A DNA stretch of 64,000 bases from an uncultured Alcaligenaceae bacterium. GTDB lineage: Bacteria; Pseudomonadota; Gammaproteobacteria; Burkholderiales; Burkholderiaceae_B. This document shows positions 1-7,633 of this stretch, piece by piece (position 1 is the stretch's first letter; the number at the start of each line of letters is the position of its first letter). The notes under the pieces are model-generated. The model was not told the origin of the DNA, searched no databases, and saw only the letters and a program-made list of their open reading frames with translations. Location: contig CALKIR010000009.1 in NCBI GenBank assembly GCA_937995985.1, positions 48,500 through 112,499 of the forward strand. Reading direction: 5' to 3'. The translations under genes and the position numbers were made by a program.

Positions 1-22
1 CTATTTCATAGGGCACATTAGG

Positions 23-3000
23 GTGGCGGCACGGCGTTTTTTTAGCATTGTAATTTATCTATTACTTGCAATGATATTGGCTGTTGGGGCAGGGGTGGCC
101 GCCACTAAGTATTGGTTGCTGCCTGCTATCCATTTATGGAAAGAACCCATTACTCAGCTCCTTTCTCAAGCAGTGGGGGCGCCTGTGCAGATTGGTCATT
201 TACAGGCGCGTTGGAATGGAGTAAGTCCTGAGTTTGAATTTGAAGAGGTGGCTGTTTTTAATAAGCAAGGCCATGAGGTATTAAGCATCCCTCATGTGCG
301 TGGCCGCCTTAAATTAAGTAGTTTATGGGATCTTAGCCCGCATTTCTCTCAGTTGGAAGTGACGGGTTTAGCGCTGTTAATTAGTAGAAATGAAGAAGGC
401 ACAATTGATTTATTCAGTCAATCAGAAAGGGGCGATGAGATAGGGACATCTCAGATCTCTGAGCTGAAGCCTGCAGTGTATCGTTGGCTGTCTCAGCAGG
501 GACAGTTACACATGCGTGATAGTTATGTGGTATGGCAGGATTTATTTACGGCTCAGCCCCCTTTAGCCCTGTTGCTTGAAGAGCTTAGCTTGCAGCAGCA
601 TTTAGGGCATTTGCAAGTGGCGGGGGTGTTGTCTAGTTTAAGTCATGCGCACACACAGCTGCAGTTTTATAGTCAATGGCAATTGCCGGATCAGGCGGCG
701 GCAAAGCCGCACGGTTCGCATCTAGCCCAGGGGCAGATCGAGGTAGTGATTCGCCAATGGCAGCCATCTGCTTGGCGTCGGTGGATAGATTTACCTAGTT
801 TTTTATATCAAGGCACAATTAATGCGCATGTGCAATTAGTCATTCAGGATGAGCGCTTGGACACTGTGCAAGGCACGTTGTTTATTGAGCGCCCTTTTTG
901 GGCCGATGGGCGACGTTTGCTTTCTATAGAGCCTCAGCCATTTTTTCAAGCGCGTTCTGCACGGCTTTATTTTGAATTGAATCAGAGTGCCCTAAGGGAG
1001 TTGGCTGCACTGTCAGCCGATGATCCACTGCCAGTCTTTATTCCAGGGTCTCAATGGCGGGTGCAGCTCCATGATTTAAATGTGCATTTTCCCCAAGAGT
1101 TTGGAGCACCTCTATATTTTAAGCAAATTAGTTTGGATCTTGCTGCGCTGCAGACAAGGGCTTTGTGGCAGATCGAGCAATTGCATATTGATACTGGGGC
1201 AGGTGTAGTGCAGTTAGAAGGCAGGGTGCATATAGATGAAGAGGATCTATGGTTGAGCACCGTTGACTTGCACGGCAAGGGACAAAAAATCGTGTTGTCT
1301 CATCTTTATCAGTTTTTTCCAAATAGTTTGGATGCTGATTTGCGATCATGGTTAGAGCATGGGCTTACCGCAGGAGAGATAGAGCAGATGACACTACGCT
1401 GGTATGGCCCTGTGGATGATTTCGAATATTATCAAGAACGAGACTCAGGCTTGTTTGAGCTACAAGCTCAGGTGCATGATGCCACTATTGATTATTATCC
1501 GCCTATTGCTGATGAAGCGGGCTGGCCTGCGGTGACGCATTTTACTGGAAAATGGTATTGGCACAATGATTTTATGCGTCTAGAGGGGCATCAACAAGCT
1601 CAGTTACGCCTTCATCCAGAGCGTTTTGCTGTGTTGGATCAAATTGAGATGGAAATAGGGGATGTGTATGGTCAGGCTGATTTAATTGTAGCTGCACAGG
1701 CACAATTAGCTGCAGAGGACTTTTTACATCTTTGGCATCATTCAAATTTGGCTCAAGTTCTAGAAGATACATTGGAGGTGCAGCAATTAAGCGGCTCAGA
1801 CTGGCTGGTGGATTTAGGGGTGCAGGTGCCTTTAGGGGTATCTGCAGCAGAGATGGAGCATGTGCTTCAAGTGCAGGGGCGAGTATTATTTGCTGGTCCA
1901 GTAGAGTTAGCTTTATGGCCTGAATTACCTCCATTGGAACAAGCACAGGGACAATTTAATTTTTCTGAGATAGGAATACATCAGGTAGATATTCAGGCGC
2001 AATGGTTGGGAGGGGCGGTCCGTATTACAGGAGGGTTGGGAGCGCCTACCGAGCAGTTGTATATTCAGGCTCACCCTAATGTGGCTGATATTAAGGCTTT
2101 TTATAATCTCTTGGCGTTGGGAGGCGAAGGGGATTTCGCTTTGGAGGTTCGTTTATTTCTCGATGAGCAAGAACGCTTGGTGATTGTTGCTCAGAGTGAT
2201 TTATACGGTCTGGTACTTGATTTGCCTGCACCGTTGCAAAAAGCCCATGCGCACAGTCGCTGGCCGATGCAGCTAGAGTGGGTGTTTGTGGATGCAGCAG
2301 CTAATAAAAATCAGTTGTATTTTGCCTTACAGGATCGTCTATATGGACTCACTATGCTTGATTTTAAACAGCATCAAGTGGAGTCGCTATTAGTGCGCTC
2401 AGAGCCGCTAGGGGAGCATGAGCAGGGGGAGAGTTCTGGGCACATAACAGTTGATGTGCAGTATGCTTTTTTAGATATTGATGCGTGGTGGAATTGGTTT
2501 GATCAACTCGGTACTCAAGGGGAGGTCCCCTGGACATGGCCAGCTCAAGGAACAATCCAACTGCGAGCTGCTGAGGCCTACGTATTGGGCTTGGACTTGG
2601 CAGAGTTTAGTTATACGCACCATCATCTTGCTACAGAGCAATGGCAAGCTTATGTGCACTCAGACCAAATTGTGGGCACTGTAGAGTGGCAGCAACGAGG
2701 CAGTACGCCCTACCCAAATGGACAGATTCAGGCTCATTTTCAGCGTTTTGATGTACTGGCAGATAGTAGCGCCCAAGCAGGCCTGCAAAGACCGAGGGGG
2801 CAGCATATCATCACTCAAGGTGATTTAAGCCAAGCCTCGCTTCCCAAGGCGGCTAAGAAATCGCCTTCTTTAGCGCTTAAACCGAACTATCCCCCTTTAA
2901 TGGATGAGTTGCCGGCAATTAGCCTTCAGGTAGATGAGCTAAGTGTCGCGGGCTATGCATTAGGGGCCCTGTCTTTGACAGGAACAGGGGAGTCAGGAGG

Positions 3001-3745
3001 GGGAGGGTGGAGAATCGATCACTTTAGTTTAGAGGTGGACGAGGTAATGCATACTGAAGGCAGTGGGCATTGGCTGATTTGGGGGCCAACACCAGGATTG
3101 CGCATACACTGGAAGAGTAATTTTAAAGATTTTGGAGCGTATGCAGAGCATCTTGGTTTGGCGGGTTACGTAGAAGGGGGGCAAGGGCAGCTGCAGGCAC
3201 AATTTTATTGGCCTGATGTACCTTGGCGAAATAATATAGAGGCGCTGCAGGGGCAAGTAGAATTGGTATTGCAGCAAGGTCGTTTACAGCCGATCCAATC
3301 TCGTTCCGCTAAATTATTAGAATTATTATCTTTGCAGTCATTATCTCGAATTGCGCGCTTGGATTTTGATATTGGCAGTGTATTAAAGGAAGGCTTTCCT
3401 TTTCATTTAATAGAAGGCGCACTGCAGTTTGAGCATGGCTGGATACAGACCCAAGATTATACTGTGTTCAGTCCAATAGGATCGCTATTTTTTGAAGGGC
3501 AGACACATATGCTAACGCATCATATTCATGCTCAGGCCCAAGTCATCCCCGAGTTAGATGTAAGTGGAGCCGCTTTGGCTGCGGGTATTGTGGTCAATCC
3601 CATTATTGGCATGGGAGCGTTATTAGCCCAATGGCTGCTTAAACAGCCGTTATCTAAAGCCATGTCAATACAGTATCAGATTACTGGCACTTGGGATGAT
3701 TTTGAGATTGAGGAGCATTCGGTTAGCTCAATAACCGACCCCTAG
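23..3745 (+). CDS. yhdP: YhdP family AsmA-like phospholipid transport protein
   Basis: This is a very large (about 1240 residues) envelope protein of the YhdP/DUF3971 AsmA-like family. Such proteins are anchored in the inner membrane and form a long periplasmic beta-groove that carries phospholipids towards the outer membrane. One N-terminal transmembrane segment lies near residues 7-29. The rest is a long, repetitive beta-rich chain of short hydrophobic/hydrophilic strands, ending in an AsmA-like C-terminal region that includes a glycine-rich hydrophobic stretch (residues about 1175-1200). The length is close to the roughly 1266 residues of the E. coli protein. The GTG start lies 23 bases from the window edge with no stop upstream in frame and no clear ribosome binding site, so the true start could be slightly further upstream, outside the window. 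It converges with rho. Family assignment comes from length, anchor and overall pattern. Confidence 0.88.
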   Translation: MAARRFFSIVIYLLLAMILAVGAGVAATKYWLLPAIHLWKEPITQLLSQAVGAPVQIGHLQARWNGVSPEFEFEEVAVFNKQGHEVLSIPHVRGRLKLSSLWDLSPHFSQLEVTGLALLISRNEEGTIDLFSQSERGDEIGTSQISELKPAVYRWLSQQGQLHMRDSYVVWQDLFTAQPPLALLLEELSLQQHLGHLQVAGVLSSLSHAHTQLQFYSQWQLPDQAAAKPHGSHLAQGQIEVVIRQWQPSAWRRWIDLPSFLYQGTINAHVQLVIQDERLDTVQGTLFIERPFWADGRRLLSIEPQPFFQARSARLYFELNQSALRELAALSADDPLPVFIPGSQWRVQLHDLNVHFPQEFGAPLYFKQISLDLAALQTRALWQIEQLHIDTGAGVVQLEGRVHIDEEDLWLSTVDLHGKGQKIVLSHLYQFFPNSLDADLRSWLEHGLTAGEIEQMTLRWYGPVDDFEYYQERDSGLFELQAQVHDATIDYYPPIADEAGWPAVTHFTGKWYWHNDFMRLEGHQQAQLRLHPERFAVLDQIEMEIGDVYGQADLIVAAQAQLAAEDFLHLWHHSNLAQVLEDTLEVQQLSGSDWLVDLGVQVPLGVSAAEMEHVLQVQGRVLFAGPVELALWPELPPLEQAQGQFNFSEIGIHQVDIQAQWLGGAVRITGGLGAPTEQLYIQAHPNVADIKAFYNLLALGGEGDFALEVRLFLDEQERLVIVAQSDLYGLVLDLPAPLQKAHAHSRWPMQLEWVFVDAAANKNQLYFALQDRLYGLTMLDFKQHQVESLLVRSEPLGEHEQGESSGHITVDVQYAFLDIDAWWNWFDQLGTQGEVPWTWPAQGTIQLRAAEAYVLGLDLAEFSYTHHHLATEQWQAYVHSDQIVGTVEWQQRGSTPYPNGQIQAHFQRFDVLADSSAQAGLQRPRGQHIITQGDLSQASLPKAAKKSPSLALKPNYPPLMDELPAISLQVDELSVAGYALGALSLTGTGESGGGGWRIDHFSLEVDEVMHTEGSGHWLIWGPTPGLRIHWKSNFKDFGAYAEHLGLAGYVEGGQGQLQAQFYWPDVPWRNNIEALQGQVELVLQQGRLQPIQSRSAKLLELLSLQSLSRIARLDFDIGSVLKEGFPFHLIEGALQFEHGWIQTQDYTVFSPIGSLFFEGQTHMLTHHIHAQAQVIPELDVSGAALAAGIVVNPIIGMGALLAQWLLKQPLSKAMSIQYQITGTWDDFEIEEHSVSSITDP

Positions 3746-3764
3746 AGCGTGGTGGCTCTAGGGG
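3739..3764. terminator. Strong hairpin between convergent yhdP and rho
   Basis: A perfect 10-bp stem (CCCCTAGAGC / GCTCTAGGGG) with a 6-base loop begins inside the last codons of yhdP and contains its stop codon. No T-run follows on either strand, so it is not a classical intrinsic terminator. It may stop or stabilise the 3' ends of the converging transcripts. Confidence 0.4.
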
Positions 3765-3788
3765 CCAATGTATGAGGACATGAATAAA

Positions 3789-5045
3789 TTATTTTTTCAT
3801 CATGTCAAAAAACTCATCATTGTTTTTGGTCGCGCGGATTTTATCCAGAATGAACTCCATCGCTTCGGTTTCGTCCATGTCATGAATAAATTTGCGCAAG
3901 ACCCAGGTTTTTTGTAACAAGTCTGGGGCAATGAGGAGTTCTTCGCGTCGGGTGCTGGTCTTTTTAAGGTTAATGGCTGGATATACGCGCTTTTCAGCCA
4001 AGCGACGCTCGAGATGAATTTCAGAGTTACCTGTGCCTTTGAACTCTTCGTAAATGACTTCGTCCATACGGCTGCCTGTTTCAATCAAGGCCGTACCGAT
4101 GATAGTCAAAGAGCCTCCTTCTTCGAGGTTGCGCGCTGCTCCAAAGAAACGTTTGGGGCGCTGTAAGGCATTGGCATCGACCCCTCCGGTTAGGACCTTG
4201 CCCGAGGCTGGAACAACAGTGTTATACGCGCGAGCAAGGCGTGTGATGGAGTCGAGCAAAATAACCACATCTTTTTTTAGCTCGGCTAAGCGCTTGGCCT
4301 TTTCAATGACCATTTCTGCCACTTGAACGTGACGTGTGGCTGGCTCATCAAAGGTTGAGGCCACCACTTCACCGCGGACAGTGCGTTGCATTTCTGTGAC
4401 TTCTTCGGGACGTTCATCCACAAGTAAAACAATCACAATGGAATCTGGGTAATTAGTGGTGATGGCATGGGCAATGTGTTGCATCATCACCGTTTTACCC
4501 GATTTGGGGCTCGCAACAATTAAAGCGCGCTGTCCTTTTCCAATGGGGGCGAAAATATCCAGAATGCGACCTGTGATATTTTCTTCGCTTTTGATGTCGC
4601 GCTCAAGAATCATGCGTTTATCAGGGTGCAAGGGAGTGAGGTTTTCAAACATAATTCGGTGTTTGATGGCCTCAGGCTGCATGCCATTAACCTTGTCCAC
4701 CTTGACTAAGGCGAAATAACGCTCGCCATCTTTTGGAGTTCGTACCTCTCCTTCTATAGAGTCGCCGGTGTGTAAATTAAAGCGGCGAATTTGAGAGGGG
4801 GAAATATAAATATCGTCCGTGCTGGCCAGATAAGAAGTTTCGGGCGAGCGCAGAAAACCAAAACCATCAGGCAAAACTTCGAGAACGCCGTCGCCGAATA
4901 TTTGTTCGCCTTGTTTGGCGCGGTTTTTCATGATCGCAAACATGAGTTCTTGTTTGCGCATGCGACTCGCATTTTCAATATTCAGGCTGGCAGCCATTTC
5001 GAGCAGCTGCGAGACGTGCAGTGCTTTGAGTTCGTTGAGATGCAT
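3789..5045 (-). CDS. rho: Transcription termination factor Rho
   Basis: Rho is the hexameric RNA-dependent ATPase helicase that ends transcription at Rho-dependent sites. At 418 residues it has the usual length. The N-terminal Rho-N helical domain is followed by a cold-shock-like RNA-binding domain containing GFGFLRS (residues 61-67). The P-loop SPKSGKT is near residues 179-185, and the Walker B strand ends in ILLDS. The R-loop and Q-loop regions (LTGGVDANAL and following) are present, as is the conserved C-terminal helicase region. It lies downstream of trxA on the same strand with an 89-base gap, the usual betaproteobacterial trxA-rho order. A leader hairpin precedes it, and autogenous control of rho by early termination is known in enterobacteria. 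The identity is not in doubt. Confidence 0.99.
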   Translation of the reverse strand: MHLNELKALHVSQLLEMAASLNIENASRMRKQELMFAIMKNRAKQGEQIFGDGVLEVLPDGFGFLRSPETSYLASTDDIYISPSQIRRFNLHTGDSIEGEVRTPKDGERYFALVKVDKVNGMQPEAIKHRIMFENLTPLHPDKRMILERDIKSEENITGRILDIFAPIGKGQRALIVASPKSGKTVMMQHIAHAITTNYPDSIVIVLLVDERPEEVTEMQRTVRGEVVASTFDEPATRHVQVAEMVIEKAKRLAELKKDVVILLDSITRLARAYNTVVPASGKVLTGGVDANALQRPKRFFGAARNLEEGGSLTIIGTALIETGSRMDEVIYEEFKGTGNSEIHLERRLAEKRVYPAINLKKTSTRREELLIAPDLLQKTWVLRKFIHDMDETEAMEFILDKIRATKNNDEFFDMMKK

Positions 5046-5077
5046 TTGAGAAAAGAAGGGAATCAGCGTGTGCGAAC

Positions 5078-5102
5078 GGGGCTAATGCGAGGATTAGCGC
5101 CC
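5078..5102 (-). promoter_or_regulatory. Hairpin in the trxA-rho spacer (rho leader)
   Basis: GCTAAT / ATTAGC separated by six bases, extended by three more G-C pairs past a one-base bulge, forms a stable stem about 30 bases upstream of the rho start codon on the rho strand. There is no T-run after it, so it is better read as leader structure than as a terminator. Confidence 0.4.
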
Positions 5103-5134
5103 GTCGGTGCTAGGTTTATGAGGTTGGATTTAGT

Positions 5135-5461
5135 TTATAAGGATTCGTCGAGGAACTGATATAGTTGTGCTTTGGATAAGGCGCCAACCTTGGTTTGAGA
5201 GACCTCACCATTTTTAAATAGCATCAGAGTTGGAATACCCCGCACTCCGTACTTGGCAGCCGTATCCGGGTTTTCATCGACGTTCACCTTTGCTATGGTA
5301 ACACGATTTTGGTAGTCGTTAGCAGCCTCATCAAGAATGGGCGCAATCGCCTTGCAGGGACCGCACCAAGCTGCCCAAAAATCTACCAAGACAGGTATGT
5401 TAGATTGTAAGACATCGCTTTCAAACGATGCGTCTGTGACATTTTTAATTGAATTGCTCAT
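5135..5461 (-). CDS. trxA: Thioredoxin
   Basis: A 108-residue cytoplasmic thioredoxin that reduces protein disulfides (electrons normally come from thioredoxin reductase). The active site WCGPCK is at residues 32-37, with redox cysteines 33 and 36. The cis-proline region is RGIPTLMLF, and the C-terminal helix ends in LYQFLDESL. Length and motif order match TrxA of proteobacteria. It is the first gene of a trxA-rho pair. A good sigma-70-like promoter lies 39 to 68 bases upstream of the start codon on this strand. The neighbour on the other side, parE, is divergent. Confidence 0.98.
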   Translation of the reverse strand: MSNSIKNVTDASFESDVLQSNIPVLVDFWAAWCGPCKAIAPILDEAANDYQNRVTIAKVNVDENPDTAAKYGVRGIPTLMLFKNGEVSQTKVGALSKAQLYQFLDESL

Positions 5462-5499
5462 GACAGGAATCGGTAAATTGGATTGAGTAAATACTACAA

Positions 5500-5529
5500 A
5501 CTATACGAGAGGACGCTTTAGAGTGACAA
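5500..5529 (-). promoter_or_regulatory. Predicted sigma-70 promoter of trxA-rho
   Basis: Read on the minus strand: -35 TTGTCA (plus positions 5524-5529), an 18-base spacer, then -10 TATAGT (5500-5505). Each hexamer matches the consensus at five of six positions. It lies just upstream of trxA. Confidence 0.65.
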
Positions 5530-5576
5530 CGTCGCTACTGATAAAGCTGCCATGAAGTGTTGTTGTTTACACACAA

Positions 5577-5591
5577 GCAAGTAGTACTTGC
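5577..5591. promoter_or_regulatory. Operator-like palindrome upstream of parE
   Basis: GCAAGT-AGT-ACTTGC is a perfect inverted repeat with 6-base arms and a 3-base centre, in the divergent trxA/parE spacer. The dyad size would suit a dimeric regulator, but no regulator is identified. Confidence 0.35.
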
Positions 5592-5611
5592 ACGCAAAAT
5601 GTACATGGCAT

Positions 5612-5626
5612 GGTCAATTTTTGACC
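5612..5626. promoter_or_regulatory. Second operator-like palindrome upstream of parE
   Basis: GGTCAA-TTT-TTGACC is a perfect inverted repeat with the same geometry (6-3-6) as the one 20 bases to its left. It sits 45 bases before the parE start and just ahead of an AT-rich stretch with a possible -10 (GATAAT, 5631-5636). Confidence 0.35.
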
Positions 5627-5671
5627 TTATGATAATTATACGTCTTTCACCTTAATATGTGCGAGTAGAAA

Positions 5672-7633
5672 GTGAGCACCTCATACGATGAACATTCTAT
5701 ACAGGTATTAAAAGGGTTAGAGCCAGTACGGCAGCGTCCTGGCATGTATACCCGTACCGCGAATCCATTACACATCATTCAGGAGGTTATTGATAATGCT
5801 GCAGATGAGGCGTTGGCCCATCACGCCTCCTCGATTACGGTGCGCTTACATAAGGATAACAGTATTTCCATAGAGGATGATGGGCGTGGTATTCCCGTTG
5901 GGATCCATCCCGAAGAGCAGGTACCGGTTGTAGAGTTAGTGTTTACCCGCCTGCATGCGGGAGGAAAATTTGATAAACAACATGGTCAAGCATATGCCTT
6001 TTCAGGCGGCTTGCATGGGGTGGGCGTGGCCGTGACCAATGCACTGTCTACCCGATTGGAGTGTACTGTCTGGCGTGATGGGCAAGAGCATCATATTGTA
6101 TTTGTTCAGGGAGCAGTGCATGAGCCATTGCAGGTCACAGCACGCCGTGTTGCCAAGCGCAAACAAGGGACTTTAATACGGGTCTGGCCGGACCCGCAGT
6201 TTTTTGATAGCCCTGTCGTGCCTCAGCATGAGTTAATGCATGTGTTGCGCAGTAAGGCGGTATTACTCGGAGGCATCACGGTCACACTGTTTGATGAGTC
6301 AAGCGATACGCACTATCAGTGGTGCTATGAGCACGGGATGCCAGATTATTTGGCAGAGCGTTTGGGCACGGCAGAGCTGGTGTTGCCGCTTTTCGAAGGC
6401 GGTTATGAGGCCGGTCCAGAGGATCCTAATAATGCTCCGGGCGAAGGGGTGGAGTGGGTTGTTGCGTGGACAGCAGAGGGCACAGTAGTGCGCGAGTCTT
6501 TTGTAAACTTAATTCCTACCCCAGCAGGGGGGACTCATGAGGCGGGGCTACGTGATGGTTTGTATCAAGCCGTGAAAAGCTTTATAGAATTACATAGCCT
6601 CATGCCTAAAGGAGTGCGCTTATTGGCTGAGGATGTGTGGGCACGAGTTAGTTTCGTGCTGTCCGCAAAAATGCTCGACCCTCAATTTCAAGGGCAAATC
6701 AAAGACCGCTTAACGAGTCGTGATGCTGTTCGTATGGTGAGCCATGCGGTGCGCCATGCTTTGGAGCTGAGGTTACATGCCAATGTTGATGAGGCGAAAA
6801 AGCTGGCAGAGTTAGTGATTGAGCATGCCCATGCTCGGGTGCGTAGCAGTCAGCGGGTAACGCGCAAACGTCGCTCAGGAGTAGCTGTATTACCGGGTAA
6901 ATTAACTGATTGTGAAACAGATGAAATCGAGCGTCGAGAGTTATTTTTGGTTGAGGGTGATTCTGCGGGGGGCTCAGCCAAAATGGGGCGTGATAAAACA
7001 TTCCAAGCTATTTTACCGCTGCGCGGCAAGGTATTAAATTCTTGGGAGGTTCAGCCTGAGCGGTTATTTGCCAACCAAGAAATTCATGATATTTCGGTAG
7101 CCATTGGTGTGGACCCGCATACTCAGGATGCGCCTGCGGATTTGAGTGGTTTGCGTTATGGGCGCATTTGTATTTTGTCAGATGCCGATGTAGATGGGGC
7201 CCATATTCAGGTCCTATTATTGACGCTATTCTTTCGCCATTTCCCGGCCTTGATTCAAGCAGGCCATATTTATATTGCTCGCCCCCCATTGTTTAGAGTG
7301 GATGTGCCGGCCTGGGCAAAACGCCCTGCGCGTAAATTGTATTGCTTAGATGAGGGCGAGTTAGAGGCAACATTAGACAAGTTACGCAAAGAAGGGGTGC
7401 GGGATGATCGTTGGTCTGTGAGTCGTTTCAAGGGCTTGGGCGAGATGAGTGCCGAGCAGCTTTGGGAAACCACTATGAACCCTGATACCCGTCGCTTACA
7501 GCGTGTGGCATTTGGTGATTTAGGAATAGAAGGAACAAAAAAAATGTTTACCATGCTTATGGGGCGTGGCGAAGCTGCCCAGCGACGTAGCTGGCTTGAA
7601 GAAAAAGGTAATTTAGCCGAAGTGGATATTTAA
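5672..7633 (+). CDS. parE: DNA topoisomerase IV subunit B
   Basis: The ATPase subunit of topoisomerase IV, which with ParC decatenates daughter chromosomes. The 653 residues contain a GHKL ATPase domain (VIDNAADEAL near residue 40, DDGRGIP, and GGLHGVG near residue 114), a transducer domain, and a TOPRIM domain with EGDSAGGSA and the metal-binding SDADVDGAH. The C-terminal signature RFKGLGEMS follows. It is assigned to ParE rather than GyrB because it lacks the GyrB insert and is directly followed by parC. It starts with GTG and is preceded by only a weak ribosome binding site. The stop codon abuts the parC start, so the subunits are probably translated in coupling. Confidence 0.95.
   Translation: MSTSYDEHSIQVLKGLEPVRQRPGMYTRTANPLHIIQEVIDNAADEALAHHASSITVRLHKDNSISIEDDGRGIPVGIHPEEQVPVVELVFTRLHAGGKFDKQHGQAYAFSGGLHGVGVAVTNALSTRLECTVWRDGQEHHIVFVQGAVHEPLQVTARRVAKRKQGTLIRVWPDPQFFDSPVVPQHELMHVLRSKAVLLGGITVTLFDESSDTHYQWCYEHGMPDYLAERLGTAELVLPLFEGGYEAGPEDPNNAPGEGVEWVVAWTAEGTVVRESFVNLIPTPAGGTHEAGLRDGLYQAVKSFIELHSLMPKGVRLLAEDVWARVSFVLSAKMLDPQFQGQIKDRLTSRDAVRMVSHAVRHALELRLHANVDEAKKLAELVIEHAHARVRSSQRVTRKRRSGVAVLPGKLTDCETDEIERRELFLVEGDSAGGSAKMGRDKTFQAILPLRGKVLNSWEVQPERLFANQEIHDISVAIGVDPHTQDAPADLSGLRYGRICILSDADVDGAHIQVLLLTLFFRHFPALIQAGHIYIARPPLFRVDVPAWAKRPARKLYCLDEGELEATLDKLRKEGVRDDRWSVSRFKGLGEMSAEQLWETTMNPDTRRLQRVAFGDLGIEGTKKMFTMLMGRGEAAQRRSWLEEKGNLAEVDI

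Noticed and set aside
1572..1946. 124-codon minus-strand frame inside yhdP
   Set aside because: Opposite a clearly conserved large gene, with no start signals.
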